From: Paramecium octaurelia
Lineage: Eukaryota; Ciliophora; Oligohymenophorea; Peniculida; Parameciidae
Assembly (NCBI GenBank): GCA_905182995.1
Contig: CAJJDP010000012.1
Span: forward strand, 657,409 to 721,408
Length of the DNA stretch: 64,000 nucleotides
Reading direction: 5' to 3'
Part shown: one piece after another, positions 23,647 to 38,300 of the stretch
Layout of the letters: each line of letters opens with the position of its first letter
Position numbering within the stretch: the first letter of the stretch is position 1
Translations under genes and position numbers: made by a program
Notes under the pieces: model-generated
Databases searched by the model: none
What the model saw: the letters and a program-made list of their open reading frames with translations, nothing else
Told to the model about the DNA's origin: nothing

Positions 23647-24986
23647 TAAAATTAATAACATACTGTTTGATAAATGAAACAATAATATAGATCATAAACT
23701 CCAGTGTTAGGATCAAGTCTTTTTGATTTCAATATTCCATAAATGACTATTACTGGTTAATATAAAATAAGAAATGCTTGCGTCTTAAAAAAATTGTGTC
23801 CAGAAAAAAAGAGGCATTATAACAATCCAATTAAATTAGCAAACCCAAGAAAGAATCTGAAATATTTATTCATCAACATAGATGTAAATGATCCAAAACT
23901 GTATGACAGTGACTCAGATTATTAATATAGAAGCATGCCAAAATAGAAAGTATTAAAATAAAATATCTAACGAAAATCAATGTCAATTAAGCATACTAAT
24001 TTAGAGATGTCAATTAGTAATTTAGAATTGATATAGAGACCCTTTTGCAAGCATTTAAGATCAAAGTCTTTAAAATTTACTTGACCAATAACATTTACTG
24101 ATTAAATTACTAAATATAAGTATATTCTCCATCCTCATAATTTATTAAAACATCAAAATTACTCAATCTTATTTTTCTTGTTTTATTCTTCTTCTGAATC
24201 ATCTTCTATGGCAGTCTCATATAATTATTCTATCTTCAACGACTTTTATGTGATTTTGATTCCCCATTTATCATTCTCTAATTAAACTTACTTTAGTGAA
24301 CCACTCCATCCAATTTTGTCAAATTTAATCATTCCTTGGAATTCAGAGAACTCTTTATTTCCGAATAATTATGTGATAGTAATATAAAAATCACAAAATT
24401 GCATCAAATCCATTCTTCTATCTGGTAGTGTAATTACACACAAAATAAATGATGATCGAATGAGCACTTTCAAAGAATATAAAAATTAATAGAGTTCTTA
24501 TTGATTATAAGGGATCTTGTCCCAAAAATCATGAATAATTAATTTTTTAAGAGTAGAATCTGTGCTTGTTTTTAATGATTTCTAATATTACTTAGTAATA
24601 ATTTGCAAGAATTATTATAAGTTATTTATTTCATCATAATTATTAAGTTTTAAGTGATTTTCAACAGTCTGTTCAGTTTCTGATTTCGATAAATCCAAAT
24701 AAAAAATAGAGGAGTCAATATTCTTAATTGTAAATTGCTATTACATTTAATTATATCTCCAAGCAATCTTGTTTTACATTTCTTTTTCTTCTTATTGGGA
24801 TTAATTCTCAACTTATTTTTTAGGCACAATTTTTGACCATTATTCACAGAATTGGTCAAATATGATTGAAGCATGATTTTTATGAAATGAATTGCCAATA
24901 CAGTATCTCAATAATTATTTATAGATGGTTGTTGGTGAATCTTACTCTATAAAAATGATTTATCCTTTTAATAGTGTATTACCCAA
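23647..24986. repeat. direct repeat B, copy 2
   Basis: Second copy, offset by 1341 bases. The copy of the small plus-strand ORF falls at 23674-24084. This copy continues without a break into the start of Elp4, so it is the one to keep for that gene. Confidence 0.93.
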
Positions 24987-25070
24987 TAAGGCATCTAATT
25001 CAGGATGACCAAAATAGGCTTTGTTAGGATCTTCCTTTTTAGAATTGTCATTTCTTTTAAAATTACTCAT
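24153..25070 (-). CDS. ELP4: Elongator complex subunit 4 (PAXNEB family)
   Basis: An intronless 305-aa protein. Elp4 forms with Elp5 and Elp6 a RecA-like hexameric ring that binds tRNA and assists the Elp1-3 core in wobble-uridine modification. Visible family features are HPELDALLGNTLLKGQIIFIEQD near the N-terminus (the degenerate Walker-A region), then the strongly conserved KIAWRYNQM, and near the C-terminus a SLKVLIRSSFILCVITLPD strand-helix unit and FQGMIKFDKIGWSGSL. It ends in an acidic tail with EDDSEEE. The protein is shorter than human ELP4 (about 420 aa). Elp3, the catalytic subunit, lies about 4.4 kb downstream in the window. The start is 21 bp from the stop of the acyltransferase gene. 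Confidence 0.82.
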
Positions 25071-25091
25071 ATTATTATATTTATATAATTT

Positions 25092-26253
25092 TCACTCTTA
25101 TTTTAATTTACCTTTGAGATATTTCATTTGATATTCTACTCCATCTCTATAAGTAGCTTCAATCAACTTGATTCCAAGAGCTTACGCCATAAGTTGCCTG
25201 CATGCATTTGCGTATATCTCCCACTAATTATGATAAATTATGAATCATACTCTTTTTTCTTCTGGATATTGTTGTAAATTAAGATAAGTAGGATCAAATA
25301 GACCTTCGAATTCAATTATTTCTACTTCATTAGCAAATTGATTCAATGAAAAAAGTGTCATATAACCAATGCCTATAACGTCCATGACTGGATGAAATCT
25401 TCTCTTTGAATATTTGAGACAGCAGATTTTCACAGGCAATAATGGATCAAATGCTCCTCTTTTAAAAGGAATTAAACATTCTCCGTTCGTCGTAGTACCT
25501 TCTGGAAAAATGATTACAGGTGGAAACAATTAGCCTTAATTAATTTATCTGACTCTTTCAGATAGATCTGCAACACATTGATGTCGACTTTCTTCGCTTT
25601 CTCTATCAACATAAATTGACTTTAATGAAGTTGTTATCCATCCAAATAATGGGTATTTGCTTACTGACACTTTGGACATATAGGATGGTAAATATTTGTA
25701 AACATAAGTTATTGTATCATACCAACTAGAATGATTTGAAATAATAATTGAAGGTTAACCTTTACTTAATTCTGTTTTTTAGTAATCAGGAATAAAATCT
25801 TCAAATCTATGATAAATAATTGTTCATTATATTTACCTTAATGTTTTTTCCTTAATATAAATAAAGCCATTAGCGTAAAGATATGCCTTTCCAAGGAATT
25901 ATAGTATAGGTTTAAACGCTTTCAATCTAGATTCTGGCCAAGGATTTTTCAGTTTAAAACCTAAATATAAATTTTATATTTCTACCAATAGTAGCTACAA
26001 ACATTGTAAATATGAAAGATATCAATATTACAAAGCTCATTAGCAATCTCAATGGGAAAAAAAGGATACTGCAGAGGTACATTTCATATCTATTCCAATT
26101 GTCTCTATCTGTCCTTCTGAATGGCTTAAATCTTTCAGGGATGTCTGTATTCTTAAATAAAGGAGAATTAAATATCTTTAATCCTTTACTAACATAAATG
26201 ATAGAAATTAGAGCAGTCAACAGATGTATAATTGTGACAATGACAGAAAACAT
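25092..26253 (-). CDS. LPCAT/PlsC-type lysophospholipid acyltransferase
   Basis: Membrane acyltransferase of about 356 aa after three introns (34, 30 and 27 nt). It has two N-terminal hydrophobic segments (MFSVIVTIIHLLTALISIIY and LRLLMSFVILISFIFTMFV). Motif I is NHSSWYD, which keeps the catalytic H-x4-D pair. Motif III is FPEGTTTNG, typical of LPCAT1/2-type enzymes, followed by FKRGAFDPLLPVKI. The reaction is transfer of an acyl chain from acyl-CoA to a lysophospholipid or lyso-glycerol phosphate on the ER face; the exact acceptor cannot be read from sequence. The EF hands found in LPCAT1/2 of animals are absent. Confidence 0.88.
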
Positions 26254-26408
26254 TTTTTTATTTATGATTTAAATTATTAGATTAAATTTTCATTAATAAG
26301 CAGGTAAATCATTTTCCAATTCTTATACAATAGTATCGAAATCAAGTTATTCTGAAGCATAATAGAATCTCATTTTAAATAATAAAATATGATTTAATAA
26401 TATTAATT

Positions 26409-27884
26409 TCATTATTCTTCTTCTTAGTCAATATTTTTGGTTTCAACTAGCATGATTTATATCTCTTCCTTTTGTTACTTTACTTTTGGTTGCTATATAG
26501 TAAATTTTAATTTTACACTTTCCAAAAAAACAAGATAAAAACAAGTCCGACTAAATTAAAACAAAAATACATCTAAAAGATCTATCTAATATTTTAACAA
26601 ACTTGAGGTGAATTTGATATTCTTAATTTATATATCGCACTTAAGATACAAGCTTCCATAAATTATGCTATGAATTCTATACTGAAACATTAAATCATCG
26701 AGCTTTATGGTAATGTTGTTGGAATTATCTTATAAAGAAGTGTTCCCAATCCCAAATAATGTCCAAAGGATATAAGAAATAACATAGCACATGATTCACC
26801 ATATGATGCTAGCGCTAAACCTAAACATAGTACTCCATTAGATATTGTTAAATGTTTCTTAACTTTAATGTGTTTCTGAAACAAAAAGTTACAAATAATT
26901 ATTAGTAAATTAAGAAAGTTAATAACAATCTAATATCGTGGAAAGCACCACCTGCATGAAAATACACCATAAAAAGAATAATAGGATTATTAATGATCGA
27001 TATAGATAAGAGAGTATTAGCTGCCAATATTAAAATAGGTTTGAGCAATTTAAGATCCAGAAAATGTCGTTAATATAATTAGAAATATAATCTAATAATA
27101 TTAAGTAAAATAACTCTTTAAAATTCTTATTTTTTTATCTTCATCAATATCGTCCATAATGTGGACTTAATTTTTATTTTCTGTTTATCGTACTGTTTCC
27201 TATTTAGCCAAAAATGAAGACCCACATAATCGAACTAAAATAGGAAAAATTTAGAAAATATAACTGGTAGTGTTATAATGTTGAATACCTAATTTCATCT
27301 AAATGTTTGCTGAATACGGATCAATTTTCTCAAAATAAATCTCACCAATTACCTGGTTGATAAATATTCCAGTGGATAAAAAAACTGGAATAAAGAGGAA
27401 AGAAAATTCATTACTATTTACTCTCAGGAAGCACATTGTGTGAATAAAATTTAAGCTTATACTCATCCCAATCAATATCTAAAATATTAGTAACATAACA
27501 TCAAGAAAATTAAAGATTTATAATTCATCTTAATATTATGGTTCCTAAAAGTATTTATTGATTTCTTCATATATATATAATGAATATCCTGTTGTAAACA
27601 ATATAAATGTAATATCGGAAATTAAGTATATCTTCAAACTTGAAAGATGCTTAACAAAACTACTTATTAAAACTTGCTGCTTACTTATACATCCTTGTTC
27701 CCAATATAAAACCAAAAATGATAGATCCTATAAAAAGAAATATTAATTCAAATTAAGCCTTCTAAATCCAATAAAAACAAATGAACTTTAAATGTTAATT
27801 TGAAAAGACTCCTAAACCAAAAAAATTTATGGTGGTAAGAATCGAAATCCATAATTCCAATCCTTTGAAATTGATTATTCTCAT
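26409..27884 (-). CDS. MFS (sugar-porter-like) membrane transporter (about 476 aa)
   Basis: A multi-pass membrane protein of about 10-12 hydrophobic helices (for example LWISILTTINFFGLGVFSN, FLFIPVFLSTGIFINQVIGE, CAMLFLISFGHYLGLGTLLY). Two introns are proposed: 27694-27712, only 19 nt and ending AAG, and a 26-nt one just before the hydrophilic C-terminal tail (QPKVKQQKEEIQIM). Helix spacing, a cytoplasmic middle loop with charged residues, and GTLLYKIIPTTLPQSSMIQ in the position of the sugar-porter PE(S/T) region suggest an MFS sugar-porter relative. The usual RxGRR motifs are not evident, so the substrate is unknown. Confidence 0.6.
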
Positions 27885-28553
27885 ATTATTTATTAAATTT
27901 ATATCAAGTAGAAATTAGTTAATCTCTTTTCGAAACATAAAATATTCATAAAAAGGCTATCGGTAATCAAAATGAGAAGACAATTTAATATAAAATCAGT
28001 GGAAATCCATTTTTTAAGTATGTTTTACAATACATTGTTGTAGATTTATGTCTTATATATACTCAATTTCGTTGATGACATTGTTATAATAACATACTAA
28101 TAGAAGACTTTCAATCTCACTTATTTATGTCAATAATTTTGCATCAATAATAAGAGATCTGAATTCTGTAAAAAATAAATATTTTATATTTTGTATATGT
28201 TGTATTCAAGAAATTTTGGAAATTATTCTATAAAGCATTATTTAGAAATAATAAAATTTAATCATGAAATAAATTTTGACTTTCTATGAAACTACTTATA
28301 GAAGTTTTTATTTTGATTTCTGATTGATCAATTTTGAATTATGATTTAAGAAATTGATAGAAATAAGAATAATACATGTAATCTCATAAGTGGAAAATAA
28401 TTTAATAATAAAAACTGAACTTTTTAGAATTTAGATAAAACCCATGTATTTTTTAAGAAAATAGTTTGGTCGTTTGATAGCGTAATTAATAGATACAAGA
28501 TTCAATATATCATTAATATTTTAATATTTTTTTTTAATTATTTATAGATTGAA
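27885..28553. other. intergenic, nothing firm
   Basis: This is AT-rich DNA between the transporter start and the next plus-strand ORF. A ciliate-code ORF at 27972-28289 (+, 105 codons) exists but has no recognisable feature and is of a length expected by chance. Confidence 0.4.
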
Positions 28554-29350
28554 ATGTAGAAATATGATCAGTCCCCATTATCAACGCTGTAGAGTTTTGG
28601 AGACATATCACCAGTGCCTGAAGAAGAGGAAACTGAAATTAAGACTATATTTACATCACCATTAACAACCAACAATTCAAGAAGAGCATGCTCCCTTTAA
28701 ACTACATAAAGAATACGGAAAACATCTGAGGTTCTATTGTTAACTGAGAAGCTTTATTCATGGAATTCTTATCTGACTAAAAAGTTTGCCTAAGATCAAA
28801 CAAAAAATTTTGAATGAGAATAAAAACTTTGAGTATGTACTTTACTAAATTTATAATTATATATGTAATATTTGTATAGTTGTTTGCATTTCTGAGTTTG
28901 AATTGTATATAAGAGTATCGCCAATCTGATTATTATAAATTTTGGGGTTTGATCCTAAGAAAAATAGAAAAAATGATGTTATTACAAAAAAAATGATATG
29001 TTGTCTCAACTTTTTAAATAATAGAAATATGGAAATTCTAAGATCCAAGAAATGTTTGAAGGAGAGTAAAAGAGTCAAATTTATTGATTTATGCTTAAAA
29101 ATAGTGTTCAAGTGAAAAAAATGAAATTTCGATCTAGGCTAAAGAAAATATATCAATATTTAAGTAAATGTTGAGGATTTAGTCATAAAGAAGTTTAGGG
29201 AGAGTGCTAGACTAAATTTAAGAGGAATAAAGAGTTTCAAAAATTGGGATTAGGAATAGAAGGCTATAGAAATTAGAAGGAAATAAAATAAATCATCTTA
29301 ATTCCTAGAAATCTTGAAAGGAATTTGGAGGTCATGCTAGGATGGATGAA
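28554..29350 (+). pseudogene. doubtful multi-exon locus, possibly a truncated channel-like gene
   Basis: A clean ORF runs from ATG 28554 to TGA 28815-28817 (87 aa, with DISPVPEEEETEIKTIF and SRRACSLQTTQRIRKTS). More short frames follow on the same strand (28835-28990, about 29010-29110, and 29124 onward after a possible 19-nt intron) and hold a hydrophobic segment, then basic and Gln/Lys-rich sequence. The acidic-Ser/Arg N-terminus followed by a hydrophobic helix recalls the start of ciliate cation channels, but the rest of such a protein is missing. I cannot join the pieces with convincing introns, so this may be a degenerated gene. Confidence 0.35.
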
Positions 29351-29440
29351 GAATAAAATATTTAAAGATACTTATATTTTTATTATTAATTAATTAAAAA
29401 CCTTTATTATATTAAACATAATTCTTTTTTAACATAATTT

Positions 29441-31170
<1,730 letters not shown>

Positions 31171-31414
31171 TTTAATAAATTAATTTTATATCCAATAATT
31201 TAATAGTCCAAATTAAGATAAAATTAATTCAATAATCATATATTTCCAATTACAATTGCTTACATTATTTATTAAGGCAAGGATAATTACAAATAATGGC
31301 GATAATTTTAATAATATGATTATTGTTTATTTCTAACATCATTGATTTCATCTGATCAGGATTTTCTAATTTTGTATTATAATTTATACAATTCATAAAT
31401 AATTAAATTTAATT

Positions 31415-33022
31415 ATGAAGAATTAAGGAGTCTTTGATCCAACAGCTTTAGAAAGAGCAGCACAAGTATTTCTTATTAAACTATTATTTGAGGCCTTACG
31501 TGAGCTAAATTAGTCACCTCATGCAGCAAAAGCCCTTGAAGCCATGATTAAGACTGAAGAAGCCAAAAGGGCAGATAAACAAGCATTACAGAAATAACAT
31601 GAGATTTCAAAGGTCAAGGTTGAAGGAGAAGAAAGAAGGAGAAATATGGATCATCAAAAATAGGTTAATCAATAGATTGCAGATTATAATGATAAATTGG
31701 AAAGAGATAGAACCAAAGATAAATTGAAAGAGAAAGAGTTGACTGCTCAGAGAATGAGAGAAGAGGCTGAAGAATCTATAAAGAGATAAGAAAATATGAG
31801 GAGAGAAACGTTAACAATGCAGATGAAGAAATAATTTGAATTAGAGGAAAAAAAAATCACCTTGCAAGCTAAACTAAATGCCGAGAATTATAGAAAGAAT
31901 TTTGATTTAATTATTTAAGAATAAGAGAAGAAGGCTTAGATAGAAAAATAGGCTAAAATCGAATTACATAATCTTTACTTTGTTAAATTCTAAGAGGGAT
32001 TCAAATATTTGCAATAGAACCCCTAAGGTCTCTTTACCATAGCAAAAGTAATGTTATTTGTAAGTGGAGCCTTTTTCTTTAGTAAGTACAGTTTAGGACT
32101 TGGATTTAAGAGATTGGAAGCCATGCTTACAAAACCTACTTTAGTCAGAGAAACTTCTCGTCGCTCATTAAAATGGATGATGCCTAGTTCTAAACGAATA
32201 TTCGATAAAATAGTCTTAAATCCTGAATTGGAAGTCACTCTTAAATTGATTACATCTGGATTTATAGCCAAATAAAGTTAATCAGCTCCTTTGAGAAATC
32301 TATTATTTCATGGTCAACCAGGAACAGGTAAAACTCTCTTTGCCAAATTGCTTGCTTACAATTCAGGATTGCATTTTGCTATAATTTCAGGTGGGGACAT
32401 AGAAAAATTAGGAGAATAGGCTGTTCCAGAGATCGATAAATTGTTTGCTTGGTGTAATTCTACTCCTAAAGGAACACTTATATTTATTGATGAAGCTGAG
32501 GCTATTTTTTATAAAAGAAGTTCTTCAAAGTAAACATCTGCTGCCTTATCCACATTTTTGGCTTAGACTTCTGCAGCTTCAAAGAAATATTCTTTAATCT
32601 TAGCAACCAATTTACCAAATAAATTAGATGAAGCCATTTTGGATAGAATCGATTAAATTGTTAAATTTGATTATTTGAATGAAGAACAAAGAGTTAAGTT
32701 ATTAAAGAAAGGGTTTGAAGATACATTCTAAAAGAGTAACATGCTTTCCTTGATTTTAAATCCAGCCAAAGCATTTTCAAAAAGATTCACAGTGAATTTC
32801 AATCTGTCAGAGGATGAAATCTTATCTTTGGCAAAACAAATGGAAGATTTCTCTCCAAGACAGATTGATAAATTTATTATTTCATTATATGATGCAGCTT
32901 TAGGTTAGTGCATTATTGATAGACAAAACCAATATTGTGTGGATGTAGGATTTGCTAATAATATATTACAAAGATCACTTTATGAGAATTCACTCAGATA
33001 ATAATGGTCAACATAAATTTGA
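31415..33022 (+). CDS. ATAD3-type mitochondrial AAA+ ATPase (535 aa)
   Basis: An intronless frame of 536 codons. It begins with the ATAD3 signature [11 protein letters not shown], followed by about 180 residues of charged coiled coil ([37 protein letters not shown]). A hydrophobic segment near residue 215 ([19 protein letters not shown]) would cross the inner membrane. The AAA+ domain has Walker A GQPGTGKT near residue 300, Walker [10 protein letters not shown] near 355 and sensor-1 LATNLP. A C-terminal helical lid follows ([13 protein letters not shown]). ATAD3 proteins organise mitochondrial nucleoids, cristae and membrane contacts. Its stop is 28 bp from the stop of the convergent GBP gene. 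Confidence 0.93.
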
Positions 33023-33050
33023 GTTTCTTGTGTTATATATATTAATTTTA

Positions 33051-36000
33051 TCAAATATCTGAAATTTCTTTAGTTTTACTTGGACTGACTTGTTTAGAAT
33101 TCATCATTTAATAATATTTTTTGAAACTACCAAAAGTGGTTGATGTAGATAGATTTTCCTTTGCACTTGGATCTTTATCTTCCAATGATTTAGTAACATC
33201 ATAACTCATATTAACTACTTCCTATATTTAATTAGAATTAATATTTACTTATGAAGGGATCTTCTTATCACTTGCTTATTTGTTTAAATAACTATTATTA
33301 AGAGTTTGATTTGGATTATATTTTCTGAGACTCTTTGAAGAATTCTTCATTTTCTCATTTTCTTTGAGTAATAATTCTTTCTTCTTCTCCAATCTGGATA
33401 ATTAATCTTACAATTCCATCTTTTATTACATAATATAATCTTTTTCTTAACTCCATTTAGCTCTTTCCTTTTCATGATAAAAGATGAGTTATGATTATTT
33501 TTTATCTGATTCTCTCTATCTTTCTTCTAATTCATTAATTTTATTTCTCCAATACTCCTTCTCTTATTCCACTTCTTCGTGATGTTCAAGTATGCGTTGA
33601 TCTCTTTCTTATTTCAATTCTTCAATTGTACTTAATAGTCTCTTTTCATTCTCCAACAATTCTGCTGTCTTTCTCTCAAATTGTTATCCAATCTTTGATT
33701 ATTAATCCAGCAATTCTTTACTTTAAGATTACTTAAGTTCCTTTTCCAATCTCTCAATTCTCTCTTAATAATCATCGCATTTCTTTTAATGTTATTGTTA
33801 AATATCTTTCACTTAATCCTAATACTTTCTCTCAATCTAATTCAACATTTCTGTGATATCTTAATTATGATCATTTCTCTCGAGGCTTCTCTACCTTTGC
33901 AATGTTTAAATTGTTGTTTCAAATTTCCTCATGGCATCAGCTAATTCTTGTTTCAAAGATTCTCTTTATGATTCTAAGAACTATGTTTTACCTTACTAAA
34001 AATATTAAATTATAATATTACCCATAAAATCTTATCTTTCTCATAATTGGCCTACAATTCTTACTTCTCAAATTCAAGATTAGTCAATTATGATTTTAGT
34101 TATTCAATATCTGAAGACGATTTGGATTTTAATAGATTAAATTATTCTCTTAACTATTTCAATTGCATGGCAGCATTACTATTCTCTGAAGATGTTTGTT
34201 GTTCATGTTCTCTTAATTTCTATTCTAAATACACAATCTTTTCAGTTGACAAGGCAGTTTCCTTCTCCAAATCTTATTATGCCTTTAACAACTAAGTTTC
34301 TTTTTCTCTCAATTGTTTTTTAAGCTATGTGCTTTTAGATTCAATCAATTGCTTTTCTTCATTTAATTTTGATAATCTATCTGATAATTCTTAAGTCCAT
34401 TCCTATTTCTAGATCTTGATTCTCTCTTCGTATTTAAGATTGCAACTCTCCAACTGTCTTTCCAATTCTTCTACCTTCTTGGCAAAGAATTCATTTTGTT
34501 AAGCACTTAATGCTATAGCCTTCTCGTAATTAATCTTTTTCTCTAAATATTCATCACAAGTTGCTGTGTATTTTCTTCTCAAATCTTGTAACGTCTCTTA
34601 TAATTAAGTCTTCTCCTTTTCTTAATCTTCTTTCAATTATTTGAATTCACTTAATTTTTATTAGAGTTTGACATCCAAGTTTTCTACCTTCTAAGTCATT
34701 AATTGATTTTCTTTAACTAATTGTTGATTATTCTATTATTAATTAGTTAATTGACTTTCCAATGATTGGATCGCTACATTTAGATTGTTGATTCTCTATT
34801 CAACTTAAGTTTAGAAAGTATTTTGTAATTATACTAATTATTCTTTTGTTTCATTCAAGATATTCTCCATAGAATTAAGTTGTTTATTCTTTAATTCTAT
34901 TTCATTATCATATTATTATTATTAAGTAGTTAAGTTGATTTCCAAATCTCTCAATTCATCTTTCAATGTCTCTATTTCTTCTTCATATTACTATTGTTCA
35001 TCTCTCATCTTCTACTCTTATTCTTCAAATAATATTTAATATTTCTAATCAGCCTTCTATCTTTCTTCATGAATTCTTCTCTCCAAAACATCCTTCTCCA
35101 TTTCATAATAATTTCTTAATTCATTCACTTATTACTCAATACTATTCTTATCTAGATTACCCATATTTTAGATTTGTTATTTGCATTAACTTAATTCCTC
35201 TTCTAATTATTTTATTCTTTAATTCATTCTCAATTCTTTCTCTCTAAATTGAGTATACTTATTTGATTCCATTTCCTTCTATTATTGTTGGATCTTCTAT
35301 TTCAATTCATCTTAAACCTAATAGCTTTCACTTAATTCTTCTTACAATTTATTCTTTTCTTATAAATACACATCCCCTCTCAATTCTGCTTCTTGTAATT
35401 CTCCTTACAATTAATCCAATTCTTGTTGTAATTGTTTTCTTAACTATTGTGAATTTTACTCTGCTTGTCTAATTTCAACCATATGTTATTCCTTCAAATC
35501 AATGATAGATTTATTCAATTATTATTGATTTTAGGTGTTTTATGACTACTCCAAGGCCAACATTGCTGATTCATGTGATTTTTTGAGATCATTAATAGTA
35601 TTTTTCTTTTCTTCTAATTCCATCTACAAGAATTAAATCTATTGATTCAAAACTGCATCACTTTTTAATTATATTTACTTTTGTTCTTATAATTTGATTT
35701 CCAATTACTTAACTTACTATTTGTATTGTTCACCCACTTCATTGGATTCTACTTGCATTTGAGTCTATAACAATTCATCCTGAAGTTGTTTGTTCTTTGC
35801 AATTTCTATATTAATTTATTCTTGTAAGATTTATTAAGATTACATTAATTTCTTAATAGCATTGCTTTGACTCTCCTCCTTATGAGTTTGAACTTAGTAA
35901 TAATTTTCATATTTGATTTCCAATTGCATCAATGAATCTGAAGTCTCCTATAACTTCTCATTTAATTATAAGTTCTAAGCTCTTACTTCACTCAAAGTTT

Positions 36001-37960
36001 GTTCATAAGATGTGGTCAACTCTCTCAACTTAACAGAGAACTCACTCTTGGAAGTCATCAAGGAAGAATCATATTATTTCTCCTTTTTGTTGAATTCATC
36101 ATTCAATTTTTATAAGTGTGATATTTTCTATTCCAACAAGGCTTCCTTCTTCTTAGATTCACTTTACAAAATAAATTATTCTCTCTCTGAATTTTTTAAT
36201 TCCTCTTCAGCTACCTAACATTTTTATTTTAATTCATCAAAACTACTCTACAATTTATTGTATTCATTCTCAAATTATGTTTTCATCTATTGAATAGTTT
36301 AACTGTTTTTTTATTTCAATTTTTCTAATTCTTCACATTATGTTTTATATTTTTGATTAATGTCAGCATTCTATTAATTCAATTATTTAATTTGTTAATT
36401 TTACTACTCTACCTATTTTTGTGAATCTTATTTTAAAGTATTAAACCCATTTTGTAATTTATTGATTTATTCTTCTGAAAATTTCTTATAACCTTCAAAA
36501 TCCTATAATGTATTTTAAACAAAAAATGTAGCTCCTTCATTTGTCATCTTCTGTGTGAATTCCACAAACATTTGCTTTCTTCTAACAACCTTAGGGCCAT
36601 GTTCTTCCAAAAAGATATTGAACAATTTTAAATCCTTTTCAAATTCAGAATATGTTTTATATTCTGACATTTTTAATTTTTAATCAATTGGAGCAAATTG
36701 TGTAACCAAATACTACTTGCATAAAGTTACAGATTCAGTTTCATTAAAGGCCAAAAGGTTTTCAAATTTGCCCTTGATCTTTTGTTTCAACTCATTTACA
36801 TATGGAGTTATTTCGGCATTATTGCCCATATGTGCAATGGCCTTTGACTTACATATCTTATTCAAAGCCTTGACCTCTTCAAGAGTAGTTGGGAGTTTGG
36901 AAAGCAAAGTTTCTTTAATCTGCTTTTCATATATATCGAATGCCTCTGCTTATAATTTTCTACATTCTTCTCTAAATACATATGTCCATGAACTCTCAAT
37001 TGAGGCTACACATCCACTATTCATGGCTTGTAAATAAGAACTAAATTATATATATATGTAAATACTCAATCAAATTGATATACATTCCCCCTGTAAGAGT
37101 TTTGCCTTTAAATTACTTAGGTTTCACCTTAGAAAACAACATTTTCCTCAAAGATATTGCTTATTCATAAAATTCTGGCCTCAATTACTTGAGATCTAAA
37201 TGTTAAAGTGATTGTAATTGACTCTCATTATTCACTGGTCTTACCAATGTAAAACACTCTCTTTCGGGAAAGAAGGTTCTCAACAATCTTCTTATTCTAT
37301 TCTTCTCCTCTACCCTATCACAGAATCCTGGTTATTCCTACAAGGATCTCTCTAAATACTGATGACTAGTTAGAGTGTCCCCATTGTTATCCAATAATTG
37401 CAATGAAAAATCTCTTAACACCCAAAAGAATTGAGGCATAAATTCTCCATACTCCTCAGAGTCTGGCTCTTCGTTTGATCTCAATTATATGAATTTTGTT
37501 AGATTGACTACAAAACTCAATGATTCCAATGCTCCTTCGTCAATAGCTCCAACTGAATTATAAACAAATGAGGAGGCCAGTAAAACAGCAAGAGCAAATA
37601 TTCTTGTGTCATGATTGACATCTGAGTCATTCAAGGCTCCTGTACCCTCTGAGTCTACTATCAAAATTGAAGTCTTTCCCACTGTAATTGGTGTCCCCCA
37701 AACCCACATTCCTTTTGTGCAGGGATTTACTGTTGGTCCAACTCCGAAACCATTGCTGCGGTTGAGCACTATTCTATTCAATAGGTATGATTTCCCTGTT
37801 CTATACAAACCTGCTACTGAGATAATTGCAATGGGATTATTTATAGATCTAATCATTTTTGCCGCCTCTTCTGCCAAATGGTAGGCTATCTATTGAATAT
37901 TTAATTACTTCTATTTTAAGCATCATATGTGATTAATGGAATTGCTTCTTCTTTATACAT
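33051..37960 (-). CDS. guanylate-binding-protein GTPase with very long coiled coil (about 1,600 aa)
   Basis: The N-terminal dynamin-superfamily large GTPase domain has P-loop GLYRTGKSYLLNR, switch and G3 region VDSEGTGALNDSD, FALAVLLASSFVYNSVGAID and the GBP-type RD motif in FFWVLRDFSLQL. The GBP helical region follows (ECFTLVRPVNN, LEEVKALNKICKSKAIAHM). From about 36.6 kb down to 33.4 kb the protein is continuous Glu/Gln/Lys/Leu coiled coil of roughly 1,000 residues, much longer than animal GBPs (about 600 aa in all). It ends in a polar Ser/Asn-rich tail (NENLSTSTTFGSF-like) and TGA 33051-33053. I start it at MYKEEAIPLITYDAQN with a 23-nt intron after NR; an upstream extension cannot be excluded. 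Confidence 0.88.
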
Positions 37961-37984
37961 TGAAAAATTTGAATTTGAAAAATA

Positions 37985-38300
37985 TAATAATTAACAATCA
38001 TTATTTCTAATTAATTGCTTGTATTGGCAAACTTTTTATTATTAAAATCTTGTACTATTTCCATCTCCATAATTACTTTCATATTCCAATAATGATTTTT
38101 ATCCTCAATCTGAATAGCTTATCAACATAATTGAGCCATTGTTATTATTGATAAATTTCCAAAGAATCCCTCCACACAAACATAAAATGAGTATGTTTTG
38201 GTTATAATCTTACTATTGCCACAAAATTCATATACTTTATTTGGTTTCTAAATTTGTCGATTTTTATCCAATTTAGAATGAAAGTAAATTAATAAAATAA
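37985..38300 (-). pseudogene. remnant of a Cys-containing protein, broken by TGA and a frameshift
   Basis: On the minus strand one frame reads protein-like sequence with KPNKVYEFCGNSKIITKT and FYVCVEGFFGNLSII, then meets a TGA directly after a Cys codon, and continues in the same frame as QAIQIEDKNHYWN. The sequence then jumps to another frame (SNYGDGNSTRF, KVCQYKQLIRNNDC) that runs into the frame of the GBP start. One stop and one shift in about 300 bp, with protein-like sequence on each side, suggest a decayed gene. The parent family is not recognised. No intron that would repair both breaks is visible. Confidence 0.4.

Noticed and set aside
26290..26411. Small minus-strand ORF (MRFYYASEQLDFDTIVQ)
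   Set aside because: It sits directly downstream of the transporter stop, is about 28-41 codons long, and has no support beyond being open.
27972..28289. Plus-strand ciliate-code ORF of 105 codons
   Set aside because: No recognisable sequence, and this length is expected by chance when TGA is the only stop in AT-rich DNA.
34047..35472. Several plus-strand ORFs of 69-93 codons
   Set aside because: They are antisense to the GBP coiled coil; Glu/Lys-rich coding gives long Ser/Phe/Leu-rich open frames on the opposite strand.
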